The notes beneath the pieces were generated by a model. It worked only from the letters and a program-made list of their open reading frames with translations, was not told where the DNA came from and ran no database searches. The position numbers were made by a program, and so were the translations under genes. From the NCBI GenBank assembly GCA_037576195.1, contig CM075101.1, positions 37,138,001 through 37,202,000 on the forward strand: a stretch of 64,000 bases of DNA, written 5' to 3'. The stretch comes from Phytoseiulus persimilis (lineage: Eukaryota > Arthropoda > Arachnida > Mesostigmata > Phytoseiidae). This document shows positions 1 through 13,669 of this stretch, piece after piece. The first letter of the stretch is position 1; each line of letters starts with the position of its first letter.

Positions 1-3000
1 GGAGAAAGATTGCTCCGCTTCTACATTAGAGAATTCGGAATCGGGAATTTTCCCCACAATTTTCTTGAGCCGTGTTGCGAAAGGACCTTCGAGAGTTCTG
101 TGAATCCAGCTCAGGATGCCGATTTGACAATTGTGAAAATAGCGCTATCAAATCCAGCTGGAGTGCCAGGTCTGGGTCATCGACTAGGGATTTCAGCGAC
201 GATTGTTTGAATATTCGAGACGAACAATTTGATTTCCTCAAAATTTTCATGAGGGTTGGATACGTTGCTCGGAAATGTAACCCAGCCTGTGATCACTGTC
301 TCAGCGGGTTCCACATCGACGAGGGCGTCAGAGAGCGTCATTTCGATCGCAAAGCACACCTCGCGATCTCCAAAAACTCCGCCAGCGCAGTCAATATACA
401 ATAACACTTCGGCTTTCGGAACAGCGCTCTTCACTCATCCCCTTACGATACCGGAATCATTTCGCGCTCTGTTGCCCGGGTACCATCGAACTCCTCGGGA
501 ATTCCCTCAGAGCCATGGTTGACCGCTCGATCTGTGAGCCTGAGAACCGGACATTTTCTCGGTTGCTAAAGGAAACCGAACAAACGGACGGAAAAGGACA
601 TGCTCGGTCACATGGGAGCTCTACTCATGAGTAGACATCATTCTCCGTGGTACGAAAAATTTCCGTACTGGGCCGGTAAGGAAATCGAATCGCCGTACTC
701 CGTACTACGGTAAATGATGTCTAACTCATGAGCCATGATCCGTGTCCGAAGAACTGCGCGAGATGTTCCAACGGCCCAAGTATGTGAATTTCTCTCCAGA
801 TGGATAGACAGATGAAGGTTTGACCCCCTCTCATTTCTACGCATGGAGAAACTGTAGACGCGGAACCACCGTGTCCATATCGAACTCTTGGCATTCATCC
901 AATATTCCACACTGAGAGCCAATACGTTGGATTTCAACAAATTCCGACATACATCAGGATGACTACAGCCTTGTTCCCTCCATTAGAGGGGCAAATACTG
1001 CGGTTTGTCTGCACGAGGCCGAGTTCCCGTTGAGTGACCCCAGATGCTGCTCAGCTTGACGACTCCCTCTTCGTCACCGATTGGGCTCGATTCTCGCAAC
1101 GGTGTCAACAATTCCACGGATCTCCCACTTTGGGTTTCGTTACACTAAGTTTTCTCAGCAGGTAGAACTTGCACAACATTCAGGAAAGCACAATGCTGCG
1201 AAGCGCTCCGCTCGGGTCAGAAAGCCATTGAGGAAGAATAACGAGCAATCCGGAATGTCACTCTGTTGGACTATCACGCGTCGATGGCATTTGTCGCACA
1301 AGCCTCGTGAGCAAGCAACAAATGGATAAGTCGATCAATTCTTCGTCGTCACCGAATAGGTTTCGACGGAATCCCACCCCTCAACCAATCGTGAGGACGA
1401 CCGGTCTGTTTCATCCTCTCGACGATGGCATTCTCGTGTTGTGGCATTAGAGTGTTCGTGTCCCGCGGACCACATCTCATCGTTCAGGTGCTCGGTCCGA
1501 TTCGCAAAATTACGAGTACCGGAAAGAAATTGATAAGGACGCAGAAGCGTTGTGAATAAATGTCTCGGGGCGCTCTGCTGGTATCACCTCATCGTGAGAA
1601 ACGATAATTCTCTGAGTATTCTCTCTTTCGTTCTCAGGGAGAACGATGTATATATCGGTGTATCCATCTATCCGATGTATCCATCGCCCCTCCGTACCCA
1701 GATGTCCCAAATTTAAGGATCCTGAGCTTTTTGTCAGATTCCAACCGACTCAAACTCCAGTGACTCTCTGAGACGCGTCGTCCTCCGGAGAAATGCATAT
1801 TGTGATCCAGATGGGCGATCCAATGAAAAACTACAGAGTACAGTCGCTCCTGTTCCAGTTCATACTGTTAGAGAGGAAATTCGTCTTTAGCGGCGAACTA
1901 GCTAGAAGGCTCCGTGCACAGGTAGATTCACTCAGCGGACACTGATACGGTAGCAAGGAGAAGACCGTACGGCGTATAGATGAACAGCAGTTTATTCGGA
2001 TGTGGAGCATGGTTAAATGGGATGTGATTGGGAGAGTGAGAGTTGTTGAGTCGAGTCTTCGGGGAGTACTTCGAGGCTGTTGGTAATTACGGCACTGAGC
2101 CGGGGATGTAGGTGAACATGGGTTCACTGATGATGGAGTTGATTGTTCTAGCGCCTTAATTGGCGTTGGTTCTAGTTCGAACCGAGTTCGCTGAATCTAG
2201 ATTCGGATGTATCCGCTTTCGCGTGTTTCATCTCAACACATACTATCTCAGTCGAGTTCCCGAATAGAATGTTGGATCTCTAGTCTTTGGAAACCGAGTA
2301 ATATCCTCACTATATATTGTCCGCTTCGGCCGTCGCCTGTCGGCGATCTGTCGACGCTTTTCGGAGTCTGAGGAGAGGATTCCGGGGTCGATCTGACCAC
2401 TCCTTTCGGAGTATAGGGAGCTGATTCCGGCATCGATCTGATCAATGTTTTCTGAGCCGATAGAGTATATTGACTCCGGGGTCGATGTGTCCACACTTTT
2501 CAGGGTATATGGAGGTGATTCCGGCGTCGACGAAACGTTGCCACATCTCGCAAAATCATCATATTTGGGAGTCTATCGCCGTGAATATGGGGTCGATCTG
2601 ACCATACTTTTCGGAGCTTAGGGAGCTGATCTCGGGATCGATCTGACCTATTTTCCCTGGGTCTAAGGAGGTGATTTCGGGATCGATCTTACCTAACTTT
2701 CCTGGGTCTGGGAAGGTGATTCCGGCGTCGACCATTCTTCTTGGAGCCTGACGAGCTTATTTCAGGGTCTGACCATGCTCTTCGTAGTCTAAGAGAGTGA
2801 TTCGAAGATCGATCTGACTGTACGCTTCCGGGTCTGAGGGGGTGATTTAACGTATACAGGTGTCTACGAAGCCGTCGTTAACAATACAAATGACCGTCTT
2901 CGAGTGTCTTCAAGCGCATAGAGGACCGTCCACTAGACACGAAGCAGTTCAGATTCAGATTCGAGGAGATGATACGCAATCCACGGGAAGGGCCTCAGAA

Positions 3001-5567
3001 GCATCCGAAGGTGAAATTCCACGTGGATCTCGTGGAGCTGAAGTGAAAACGGACATGTAGCAGAACCAACGAGGGACACTCCAGAGACAGTCGACGACAT
3101 TCTTCAAGCTGCGACGATATTGCTTGATCTCAGTCAAAATGTTTGATCAGTACAGCGCAAACTGCTTCACGGAAAATTGACAACATGTACAGATAAGCCG
3201 AAGATAGCTTCAGGAATGATGCTGACCATATGAAGAGGGGAAGGGTGCCCGTTTGGCAGGAACCGCAGTCCACTGGAAAAAAATTCAGCCCCTCCCCAGA
3301 GAGATCCTGGCTACACCACTGCCCCGAATAATGTGTCATTCTCTGATTCACCCTTCCGCGAAACCCCTGCATTGGAAACGTCCCATATTGAGGTTCGGGG
3401 GAGGACGGATCCGATGAGTCGTCCGACTGGATATTGACCGATTGTGAATCCGACGGGAGTCATACGCTCCACATAATCGAATAAGAATTGAAATATTAAT
3501 GAGTGACGAATGCGGGGGAGAGTTGAAGGCGTTGGCCACCGAGCACAGTCGGGCCGCATCATTGGAGATGCACTGATGAGGGAGGATCATATTTCTTTAG
3601 AAGATTCGGTCAGTCCTCAACCGGTGTGCGAGGTGTATTGCGACGATGATGTTATCTCTGAGGGACAGCACTCGATGGGAGCTCGTCTAGCCGATATGGC
3701 TTCCATGTAGTGGTTCGCATCATTGTCTGTCGTCCACCTCGAAACTTTGACGAAATAGCGTATACCCGCGCCCGAATAAAAACCTGGTTTTCTTCCTGGT
3801 TGGTGTCCCCCGCAGTGACAACAGGCTCTATTTCTATCTTCGAATTGTTCGTCTGACTTTCATAAATGTGCAACTGAGCCTCTTCTTACGCCGAAGATCT
3901 GTGTGTCAATCATTCGCTGCTTTCCTAACATTTTCATGGGACGAGCCGTAGGAAGCATATATAACTCCTCCTCATAATCTGTTGGGTAAAACATCAGAGA
4001 GCGAGTGGCGGTCAGACTCGGATGAATCTAGCGGGCGGAAAAGTCTCACAGGTTGCGCTGCCGAGCAAGTATTGTTCGCATGGGGGACAGCAACATGAAG
4101 AAAGGGGCGCGGGCTTTTTGAAATATGAGGACCAGTTAAAGGTGTTTGACCACATTCGCCTCTTCTGTTCTCCGTCTTCTCGCCTCCTTCTTGTTCTTGG
4201 AGTAGATTTGAGGCCTGGTAGCGAGAGTTCTGATTCTCCTGACCGACCGAAGGTGCGAGACAACAAAGCGAGGAATCGGGGATAATCATTCTCGGGAGCG
4301 CTCATCTCACATCGTGTAGTGGTCGAGCCTGCGAACTGTCTGAAGCTCGAAACCTTTCCTGATGAGAAAGCAAGACGGCCGCGCCTAACGGACGCTATGC
4401 ACCGTCGAGGTAAGCGTTCAACTTCAGTGTAGTGGTTTGCACATGGTATCAATTAGAGCTATAACATATTATTCGTTCGAGTGATTCGTCCAGTACCGTT
4501 GATCTCGAGGTGAACAACTATTCCATGCCGCTGATGGTATCATCACAAGGAGCGACCTGGTACAGGAGAAACCCAGGGTAAACAGTGAAGGGTCTCCCCT
4601 CGGAAACCTTCCCACTTGAGCCTGCAGCGACCACTGCGATGAGGGCGGATGGCGAAACTCGAAGGTAATCGTCGATTCTCGCTGGCGTCCCTGATCGCTA
4701 ACCTCGTCGGGATCATCATCAGTGGTGATCCAGACTCGGGAATCGCCACACAATCGGAGAAACTCCCCGGGCCGACTCCGGCCTCCGCCATCGACAGCTC
4801 CCGACTCCAACTCCAGAGTCTCGCATCCACGGCGAGTTTATCCGCTGGGCTTTGCTGTCTTCGAGTCAGGTGTCTCCCGTGACGTGATTATCTGCACGAC
4901 ATAGCCCATTACCATCCACCTGCAGTTCTATTGAGGAACGAATGGCCAAATGGGAGTTGACGAACCGGCGCTCAGCAAAGATCATCGTAATCATTGCCTC
5001 GGTGTTCCGTATGACAGAGCTCACTGCCGGAGTATCGAAGCCCCAAATTTTAGTGGACGTTGGTACACGATCTCCCGAGCGCAATTCGAGAAATGCGACT
5101 CATGGGTGGGGGGAAAACGCCGTTCTTCCGATACAACGATTTCCTCCCCACACGAGAATGCCCGTATAAACCTCGCTCCCGCGAATTCCGCTGGAATATC
5201 AGACCTCAGGCGAAAGACTGAGTCCACGACTTGCTATTCTCAGGGCGCGTACTCATCGCCGTCTCGGAGGAGAAATTGGAAGCGTAGGCCACCGCTATTT
5301 CAACGTCACTGAGCATCGCATTTGCGACATTTCAAGTGGGACTCCGAACCAGAGGGCCTTTCTGTGGCACTAAAGAGTATCACGTCGTCTCCAGCTGGTG
5401 GTGGTGCTGGTGGGCAGTTGGCTTCATCATTGCTGGGCCGTTCGCTATACAGTACTGTTGCGCGTCACAACTCTTCACAATAACTGTTGCTGGTGGCCGC
5501 GGTCTCTTGACCGAAACCTCGACCCCGTGGTGATTGTTTGCTGGCGAGACCGGTGACACAGAGGCCG
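1..5567. other. no recognisable gene apart from a minisatellite
   Basis: I read both strands and found no open frame with a family motif, no convincing splice pattern and no RNA gene. The open frames here are short and lack recognisable domains. The only structure I can support is the degenerate 45-base repeat at 2333-2850. If the constant exons of the downstream zinc-finger gene lie on this side, they are further left than position 1, because no BTB-domain signature is visible. Confidence 0.6.
2333..2850. repeat. degenerate minisatellite, about 45-base unit
   Basis: About eleven imperfect copies of one unit follow each other. A copy begins like GATTCCGGGGTCGATCTGAC, followed by a stretch like TTTTCGGAGTCTAGGGAGGT. 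Clear unit starts are at 2378, 2423, 2472, 2517, 2581, 2628, 2673, 2718, 2799 and 2843, mostly 44-49 bases apart with two longer intervals. The unit length is a multiple of three, which keeps two antisense frames open for about 80 codons near 2243-2496; I do not regard these as genes. Confidence 0.85.
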
Positions 5568-8111
5568 ATGGAGAACGTGGCCAAACGGTGCCTCCAAAAA
5601 GAATTGAAAAAGTTGATGGACGAAGGTTCCGAAGGATTTACGGTGAAGTTAGTAAATGAAGATAATATATTCGAATGGGAAGTCGGCATCTTCGGCCCCC
5701 CGCAGACGTTATACGAAGGAGGGTACTTTAAGGTAAGCCAAGTCAAAAATGCTCCATATCAACACTCTATTGTCTTGGGACACAGACCATAAAAGCTCAA
5801 CGCATCGAGCAAGTTCTCTCAAGTTTCGATGAGGTAGAATCAATGATTGTGGCGAGCTTTGCTACATGAAGGGAAGAATAGCATGTTTTCAATCAATTTC
5901 GTGGCTATAATCCTCATCGGATCTCCTGGAATCAAGTTCGCTTGGGAGGAGCTCGTGCTCTCTCTCTCTGAGGTTCCTTTGATTCGATCGTGCGTTCATT
6001 GAATTTATACCATGAGCTGCCGAATTCCCACAGGAGCTCTTGATCCAGGATATATGGTACAGCTCTTCCGAATAGTCCGTAGAGAACTGGAAGCTGAGCG
6101 TTTGCTGATTGAACTCATGCTCGGAGACCCTGTCGAATTCGACGCTGTAAAGCCGAACTTTCTCCTGCGGGACAGCTTTCCTGCGGAAGGGGCTTCGGTT
6201 GATTCCGAAAGCGTGTGTGTTTTCACATGGAGCAGTAGAGCCTGGAAGCTCAGGCGTTATTGCTTTTCCGCCGTGTATGAATTTATAGATGCGAGGTGAA
6301 TTTACAGACACTCATCCAGCTAACAAGCTATATGGATAGATACAGGGTTGAACATGGGCAATGCCTCTACTTCCAGGCTCAAGTGATCAGGCAGTTTAGA
6401 CGACAAGCTTCAATTCTAGGGAGGGTGTGTGGATTATTCTCGACGGTCATCATCATATTGACGAGGGAAGTCCTAGAACGTGCGAGCTGGTTGCCGTAGC
6501 TTGCAACAACCTCATGGAAGTCGCGGTCGCCATTTCGCAAGGGCAACGTGACAGCTTGAGAGACCTGCCGCTGAACGCCGGTCGCTCCTGTACTCCTTCC
6601 TATAAGAATCATGGGATCATCAGGAACAAATTCGGAGATGCGGGATTCCTAATAAGCTTTCCATCGAATTGGTGCTCGTGATGACGAGTCCCAAAACCAA
6701 TGCGTGATTCAATCCTCGAATACGACGTTGCTGGCTGATGGTACCCGCGTCAGCGACTGCGCATTTGGAAAGGCATCTTCCTGCCGCTCGCCGATTCTTG
6801 TAGGGTAAACGCACCACTCGTACACGTTACGGAACACTGAGCAGTGGTGGAAAACTGAGTTTTCCAGTACTCGGGGTACGGGAGCAGAAGGGATCTATCA
6901 TGGATGAACTTTCTCGTTGAGTCGATAGCCGGCGGTGTGAACTCCTTATGATGAATGAACTTCGAAATCCAAGCGACGGCTTCCCAACTCTTAGGAAAGC
7001 GAAAACTATAACGGAGTGGCCTTGTACTGCTCAATGTCCAATAATTGGCACGTTCAGCAACATATGAACCGAACCACGTTTGATTTTCACAAGATAGACT
7101 GTTAATGAAAAGCGCTGGAATCGATCCGAAGTCGCGACCCTGATTCTGGTTCGATCTCTTCACTTAAGGCACCTCTTCTGCATCTGTCAAGAAGGTGGCT
7201 TCCTCCCTGACCCATATGCTAATGTTCTACATATTTCAGCTGTATTCTAACTGGGGGTTCGATCCTTTCAGTTGTTGATGCGCTTCCCGCCCAATTATCC
7301 CTTTTCTCCGCCAACTGTAAGCTTCTTGACACGCATGTGGCATCCGAACGTATACGAACACGGAGAAATATGTATCTCGATCCTGCACCCGGCCGGGGAC
7401 GATCCACAATCTGGGGAACCAGCCTCTGAAAGATGGAATCCAGCGCAAAGCGTTCAGTAAGCTGTTACGAGTCACCTTTGTTCGAGCTCCGAAATGCCGG
7501 CGAGCAATAGAGAGGGTTGGCACATCAGACTCAAAATGCTCCAGGAATTAATTATTGTCTCTCGAACTCAAGGTCTGTGATTGTTTCGGTTATTTCTCTC
7601 CTGAACGAGCCGAACACCTACTCTCCGGCCAATGTTGATGCTTCTGTCATGTATCGAAGATGGAAAGAAAGCCGTGGAGAAAACAAGGATTACGTCGACT
7701 ACATCAGGTAAGGAAATCCTATCACCTCTTCGGTCGATAAAGCCGCACGGGAGTCTTCCCAAGCTGTTCCTGTAAACGTAATCCCTCGAACCAACATCGA
7801 GGTCGTCTGCGTTCAATGAGCTGTCACTTTGAGGCTTCGATCATTAAGTGTTGCTATTACCCCACGCAGGAAAATCGTCACCGATTCGCAAGAAGAGCAG
7901 CAAGAGACGGAGTCACGGTACCACTAACTACAGAGGAATATATTGCTACAAAGAGAGCGTCGCACAACCGCAACAACGTGGAGGACACAGATTCGGCACC
8001 GGGTTCGGGACCGATGATGATTACGGCTACGACGAAGACGATGATGAGTCCGAAGGGGAAACCCTTTCCGAAGCGCAGATTCGGGTAATGGAGACTCTTG
8101 AGAGCGACTAA
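5568..8111 (+). CDS. CDC34: Cdc34/UBE2R-type ubiquitin-conjugating enzyme E2
   Basis: The E2 partner of cullin-RING (SCF) ligases, which builds mainly K48-linked ubiquitin chains. Exons: 5568-5732, 7272-7456, 7573-7707 and 7870-8111, with consistent phases over the first three junctions. Exon 1 gives 55 residues containing the WEVGIFGPP and YEGGYFK segments. Exon 2 has the HPN motif (residues 79-81), the catalytic Cys 89 in EICISILHP, and the acidic loop DDPQSGE before SERWNP, which distinguishes Cdc34-like E2s from short E2s. Exon 3 holds [10 protein letters not shown] and [12 protein letters not shown] chose the ATG at 5568 because upstream in-frame codons lack an ATG. The last exon reads RKIV, then ARDGVTVPL, then an acidic tail [13 protein letters not shown] in three successive frames, as if one base were missing twice (about 7890-7905 and 7965-8010). 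The acidic tail is typical of the family. Intron 1 is 1.5 kb. The first AATAAA downstream is at 9606-9611. Confidence 0.93.
5733..7271 (+). other. intron 1 of the UBE2R gene, no other gene seen
   Basis: It runs from a GTAAGC donor to a TTTCAG acceptor. Antisense frames near 5889-6311 and 6750-7163 show no domain and no splice support. Confidence 0.75.
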
Positions 8112-9605
8112 CTCGTTTGAGAATACTGCCACGCCCGCTGGCCCATGAATCCGACGGGCGGGTAGTCTTCTCAGCTCGAAGTCAGATATGGAGATCCGGT
8201 CTCGCAAGCTGTCGACTGCCACGTCAGCAAGTTCAGAGGATAGACGAACTGTTAACACATTATGTATACTGAGGCCATGAAATAGCGAGAACACCGCGGT
8301 GTTTTTCTAATTGATCGAAACCAACAGACGAAGAGAGTCGGCTGCGAGGGCCCGCCGTCGATTTCTTGTAGATATTGAACAGGGCTCAAGTCAGAATTGT
8401 GGAATCGACGGGAAGTTCCGGTTCCTCCAGTGTCAACATCGGTCATGGTACTTCGTTGCTTTCGTCAGTTTTGCATCCTACCTCTCTCAAATATGTTCCC
8501 ACTCGATCCACATAACGTACGAGGATGACTCGTCTATTCGGATGATGTAACTGGAAGAAGCCAGTTCATAGAGTGGGAAGGGAGAACAAATTAGCAAAAA
8601 GTTGTGTTCCTCTCATCACAAAGCCTCAAACGGCGGAAACTGACAACTGATTCACCTTGCGACTATTGGACAGGGCCTCTCCTGTGACTAAAACTCCACC
8701 AAGATGGTGGCTCTTTTAAAAACTTTTGGTTATCGGTTCGTTTTTTTGGCGTGGCGATTGATTTGAGATCAAAGTTGTAGCACTCGCTTGGCCTTGGCAT
8801 CACACTGAGGAGACTTGGTTTCCCGACTGAGCTCGCATCACAAGTACATGTCTAACATTTTGGCCGTATTGTTATGAAGCTATTTGGAGTCCCGAGTCGC
8901 TCAATCCGGAGGTCCAGCTTGATGAGAGGATCACGGTGCAGACTAGAGTGGGAGTCAGTGGGGACAAGGTGGATCAATTCATATCCATGCAGGCTCTGGT
9001 GCGACACCGAAATAAGTACGATCGGAAACGGGGCTGTTCTATTTCCGAGCCGAAGGAAACATTCGATGCTTTGGAGCCAGAAACCGGCGCGCAGCACCCG
9101 GAGTCAAGACTGACGCATTTGATGTTTTTGATAAGTCAGCTATAAGGAGAGTGATGAGATCGCTCACGTTCCCCCTCAGCGTTTGATAAATGATCAATCA
9201 ACAATCATTGAGATTTGAACAATCAACGCCCCAACTCGGGTCGTCACCGGGTCCGACAACATGTCTTTCTCAAGATATTCGTCCTGTCATCATCAACATC
9301 AAACCAATGGGAAATTCAGTTGTGACTTGGTCAGATGAAGACTGAAAATATCCCTCATGATAACCCACCAAGCTCACTCGTCCGGATGGATGGTTCTTCC
9401 TAAACCATTGAGATTCCACTTTTTAACGAGGTGTTTCTGGAAACTCGAGTGTAGCTCCTTTGCACAGATCTATTGTGACAGCAATTTTTTGAGAGGGAAC
9501 GCAGGGCCGGACCGGGGAATAACTTCAACTCACAAAGTGATCACGATTAAATCGATGTATAGAAAAGTCGCAGTAGGAGATATGAGGAGGAACGGCTTAC
9601 ATTAA

Positions 9606-9611
9606 AATAAA
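9606..9611 (+). terminator. candidate polyadenylation signal of UBE2R
   Basis: First AATAAA hexamer on the + strand after the UBE2R stop. Assignment is by position only. Confidence 0.45.
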
Positions 9612-9677
9612 CAACCCACAAAGAGTCGCGATGCCCTTCACCCCTCAAGTGAGAGCATTTTTCTAAATGGAACCATA

Positions 9678-9683
9678 TTTATT
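9678..9683 (-). terminator. candidate polyadenylation signal of NFX1
   Basis: AATAAA on the - strand, about 390 bases beyond the NFX1 stop codon. Confidence 0.5.
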
Positions 9684-10068
9684 TACCGAGTCGAAAATAC
9701 AGAACCATCGGAATAAAGACGGGAATCAGTTTCGTAGGCTCATCATGGAATAAATATCATCTGGTACGTTGAGTAACTGTGCTCCTCTCACTGAATCTCG
9801 GGTTCTATGACAGAAGGGTCATATGTTCTTGGTGCTCTACGGCGCACTCACAGGTTATGGATCCGAGTGGAGGCATTGCTCCCGCTAGAACTTCCAGACT
9901 TATCTAACCTCTCCGTCCGGGGTTCGTTCGGAGGAGCGAAGTCCAGTAAGTGATGCTTGAAAGTATATTCGAATGGATCGCTCCAGAATATGGGATGCAG
10001 TGCGGCCTCCTGAACAGAGGTCGTCCTCCACAATATACAGCTCAGCAGTAACCACAGGTGGCCCCATG

Positions 10069-13000
10069 CTAAACGAGCTTCCTCAACGGTAGCGGATTGG
10101 CGAACCCGATAGTACTCGCCAGACTGAGAGTCGGTACAACTGATTTTTCTCTGCGAAACAAGAGGCATCTCTGAGTCGTCAGTAGAAGATGGATTTGGGA
10201 AGCGAGGAAAGATACGCCAGTCAAAGCCCTTGGTAAAGTCCGCGAGGAATTGAATTATTTACCTGTACGCCGTGACTACGATGTTCCTTTTAGGTTCTTG
10301 ATCATAGCTCTGGCCCGTGCATCTGTAGGCTTCGAGCAACTCATATATGAACCGCCGCTGATCTCTGGGCATAGGTTCGAAGGAAAACGAACGACTCGCT
10401 TGCGGCGACTGCAAAACATATGAGTCAATAGAGCTGACCTTCTCGTTTGCGGATGCATATTTCAAAAGTTTCTTCATAACCGTTATGGACGGTTCCCTGA
10501 CGATGACCACTTCTTACCGCTTTAGCCAATTCAACGAGCTCGTTCAATTTCTGCACTATTTTCGATGCGAACTGCCAGTTTTTGCGAGCTTCATCTTTGA
10601 CGAAATCCGTGTAGAGACCCGAAGAGAACAACGTATTCGTGGGATCAATCTTGAATCCCTCTGCCATTTTTTTATTTCGAGTTTCGATGGCGCATTGCTC
10701 GACACACTTCAGAAAGCCTTTTGAGAGCTGCCAATGGAAATTCGCCATCAAACTCAGACAGGTGAGGAAGCACGAACTTTGAGTCCGTGAGGCTGGACTA
10801 TGGAGAACAAAAAAAATACCTGAATGAGGTCTACGGCAAGATTGACATCCTCTCCGCGACGGATTCGTTGCTGTATCTGGTTGTTCACAGCTAGTCGGAA
10901 TTGATGACAGCTCCTGGTTCTACGATCCTTCCGCAAGCGCAAGTCAAATCTACGTTAGCGAAACAGGTACTCGGAGGGCAGGACTCATGACATGGCAGTT
11001 TACAAGGGTGGCCGCACTCTCTCGGTACTGTACAAGGCTGTTCACACTTCTCAGGACACCCGCCCGAATGGCAGATTTTGTCGCACTTGTGCCTCTTGCA
11101 AGCGAGAGGCAGACCACATGGGCGACCGCAGGAAACATTCTGCAGAAAACAATTTTACTGGAAGCAGAGCTGATATCGCGAATGCTTAGGTTAAGAATCA
11201 TCACTTTCATCGACTCAAGTAGCAGAAATAGTATGGTTTGTTAGTTATTGGATCTGGACTCGTATCGAATATACATCCCCACTCTACGAAAAAAACGGCG
11301 CCAACATGCAGAGTGGAACCTCCACATTGGTACGAAATCCCCCGCTGCTGTCCCAATGAACTCAACGAACCTCGAGGTGACAAGGGATGTTCCTTCGAAC
11401 TTCATGTCCACCGTGACATTTCTTCTCGGTAAGTGATGTGCACGGTGGGCAGGATTCCTCGGAATGACATGGATGTCTCACCGGATGCGAGCAAGTATGC
11501 TCACGGTTGCAAAGCTCGGTGCATTCTGGTGGTGAGGTGTTGCATGCGATTGGAGGGTAGAGAACCGAAACACCGCAATGGCAACTCAACTCGTCGAAAC
11601 CTGCACGAAAAGTAATCCCCGCTGAATATGAAATGTTCAAGATCGGCCATCTGTCTCTTTCTCCGCATAGCGCGCTGAAGGAGAACGGTACTTACTGACG
11701 TTATCACATTTGGGGCAGCACCCCTTGTGGCAAAGAATCTGACATGCATGTAGCTTGCACGATAGAATTTTGCCGCAGACGAGGTCACATATATGATATT
11801 CTTTGTCACAGCATTCGTCCAAGCACTTATGCCGTCCACAGACTTTCTTTTTATTACATCTCCTTCTACAGAGCAAATCGGTCTGACCGCACTCTGCATC
11901 TTCAACGACGAATCCGCAACGACAGCGTCTTCTGCAATAATAAAGCAGTGTTACGACATATTCGATATGGTCCCGAACCAAGTCCGTATACCGGACCATC
12001 GTTCTCCAGGTGTCAGGTCGACCTGTGTGGAACCGGAGATCAGATTCTCCGTCCGATGAGAAGAAAATATTCGTTCTCCTCACCACAACATCTCTAAACA
12101 GGAAGAGGACTTTGCGATGATGTCATCAAACTGAAATATAATGATCGAGATAACAACCTGAAGGGCTTACCCTTTGACGGCCACTGTGCAAGGCGGACAC
12201 TCTCCAGAATGGCACTTCTCCGTGCAGGGATGGCCACACTTGAGTGTCTTTTCACAGCTTTGTGTGCATAGAGGAACTTCTTGCGAGCAATTCCAAGTTT
12301 CGGAGAGGGGCATTTTACCGCACGGGCATGATTTATCTGAGCTAACTGGCACTTCGCGCAGGGCCCGTCATGACAAACGACGGAGCACACATGGTTTCCA
12401 CAGTCCAATGTTCTTGCGCAGGGTTGGTCGCATTTGAACTCATCCTCTGCGTCACATGTAACCTTTCTGGACGTCCGGCCACAAGTGCATCTGATTGTCT
12501 TGATTTCCTCGCAAGGAGGACAATCTCCAGGATGACAACGATCTTGACAAGTGTGCTTCATACACAGCAAGTTCTTCCCGCACAGATTTTCGCAGTGAAA
12601 TGCCATTTTGCTATCACATTTGATTTGTGTGCTCGTTTTGGCACAGTGACAAGACCTAGACACGATCGCTTCGCAAGGAGGACACCTTCCCGGGTGACAG
12701 GGACGATTGCATTTGTGCGCACAAGATCGAGGCTTGAGGCAGAGCTGACCGCAACTATGAGGCAAGCACGACTTCCCGCACGGGGGATTCTTCTGCTTCC
12801 CACAGAAGCATTGATAGATGGCAGGCAGAACAGCCGATTCACCCTGACAAGCCGGGCAACGCCATGAGGGGTTTTCTTGAGATATCGAAGTCTGAGCCCA
12901 CTCAGCGACGCACCGGAGGTGGAAAATATGGAAACATAATTGACAGTTCCAAATTGGCTGCACATTACGAACGCGCAAGCAACATATGACACAATCATAG

Positions 13001-13669
13001 CTCCCATTCTGCAGTTGTTCCTCCAAGGACTCTTTTTGAGCTTTGCTTTCCTCGAGCTTTCTTCTCGGCGCCCGTCTCGCGGGTTTCTTCGAGGCATCCC
13101 CCAGTTGAGAATACGTCGCGCTCGCGTTGTCATGTTGCTGTCTGGGATTCCTGCGCGTGGTTTTCTGTGATGTGTCTCGCGGATTGGGCTCCTCTGCATG
13201 ACCAGGAGTGAAAACTTCGGCATGAACATTGAGTTTGGAGGCGGTCTGCTCTGCGAGATCTTCATGATAAGCCTCCGTATTCGGAGCTCTTCCATGCTGT
13301 GGAACAACATCTCGGGTATTCCGGCTACCCTGATTTCTCTGACGTTGATAGCCTCTGAGGCGCCCCGAAGGTCCTCCAACCCTTTGTCGAGTAAACTTGA
13401 CTTCACCAGATGCCCCATTGTAGGTTCGATTACGATTACGTTCGTTCGAGTGTTCTGGAGCGGGACGTGCGTACGATTAGGTCGCATAATATTTCTGCAT
13501 CCTCACCGGTCAAGGGAACTTCTAAACAGCAGGATAACCCAAGTCGAACATTATACGCACCACTGAAGTAAGCGTTTGAAGCAGCGTTCTGGTCTTGGTC
13601 GACTCGATTTCTTGTTCTCCATGAGGATGCTCGTGGAGGGGCTTCAACGCGGACTTCCTCGTTAGACAT
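10069..13669 (-). CDS. NFX1: NFX1 / shuttle craft orthologue, NF-X1-type zinc-finger protein with RING and R3H domains
   Basis: A nuclear regulator with an NFX1-type RING (E3 ligase-like), a series of NF-X1 Cys-rich fingers and a C-terminal R3H nucleic-acid-binding domain; in Drosophila this is shuttle craft. Eight exons, read from high to low coordinates: 13561-13669, 12171-13454, 11696-11931, 11371-11600, 10820-11139, 10518-10727, 10263-10408 and 10069-10150. All junction phases agree. The RING begins at DCVICC near residue 190 and ends at WRCPACQ. Finger repeats include [36 protein letters not shown] and [10 protein letters not shown]3H signatures are [10 protein letters not shown] and [13 protein letters not shown], followed by REKS. 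Two frame breaks, each as if one base were missing, lie near 12330-12350 (after AKCQ) and 10890-10915 (after CACGR); family conservation continues across both. The predicted length of about 870 residues is shorter than human NFX1 (about 1,100), mainly at the N-terminus. The ATG at 13667-13669 was chosen as the first in frame. Confidence 0.95.

Larger units (their letters stand above)
8112..10068. other. convergent 3' ends of UBE2R and NFX1
   Basis: I see no coding region here. The + strand AATAAA at 9606-9611 and the - strand AATAAA (written TTTATT) at 9678-9683 lie about 70 bases apart. This suggests the two converging transcripts end almost tail to tail, with long 3' untranslated regions (about 1.5 kb for UBE2R and 0.4 kb for NFX1). 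Confidence 0.6.

Noticed and set aside
2243-2496. Two overlapping antisense frames of about 80 codons
   Set aside because: They follow from the 45-base repeat, whose period is a multiple of three.
12370-13487. Long sense and antisense frames of 165 and 309 codons over NFX1 exon 2
   Set aside because: Both are out-of-frame shadows of the Cys-rich NFX1 coding exon.
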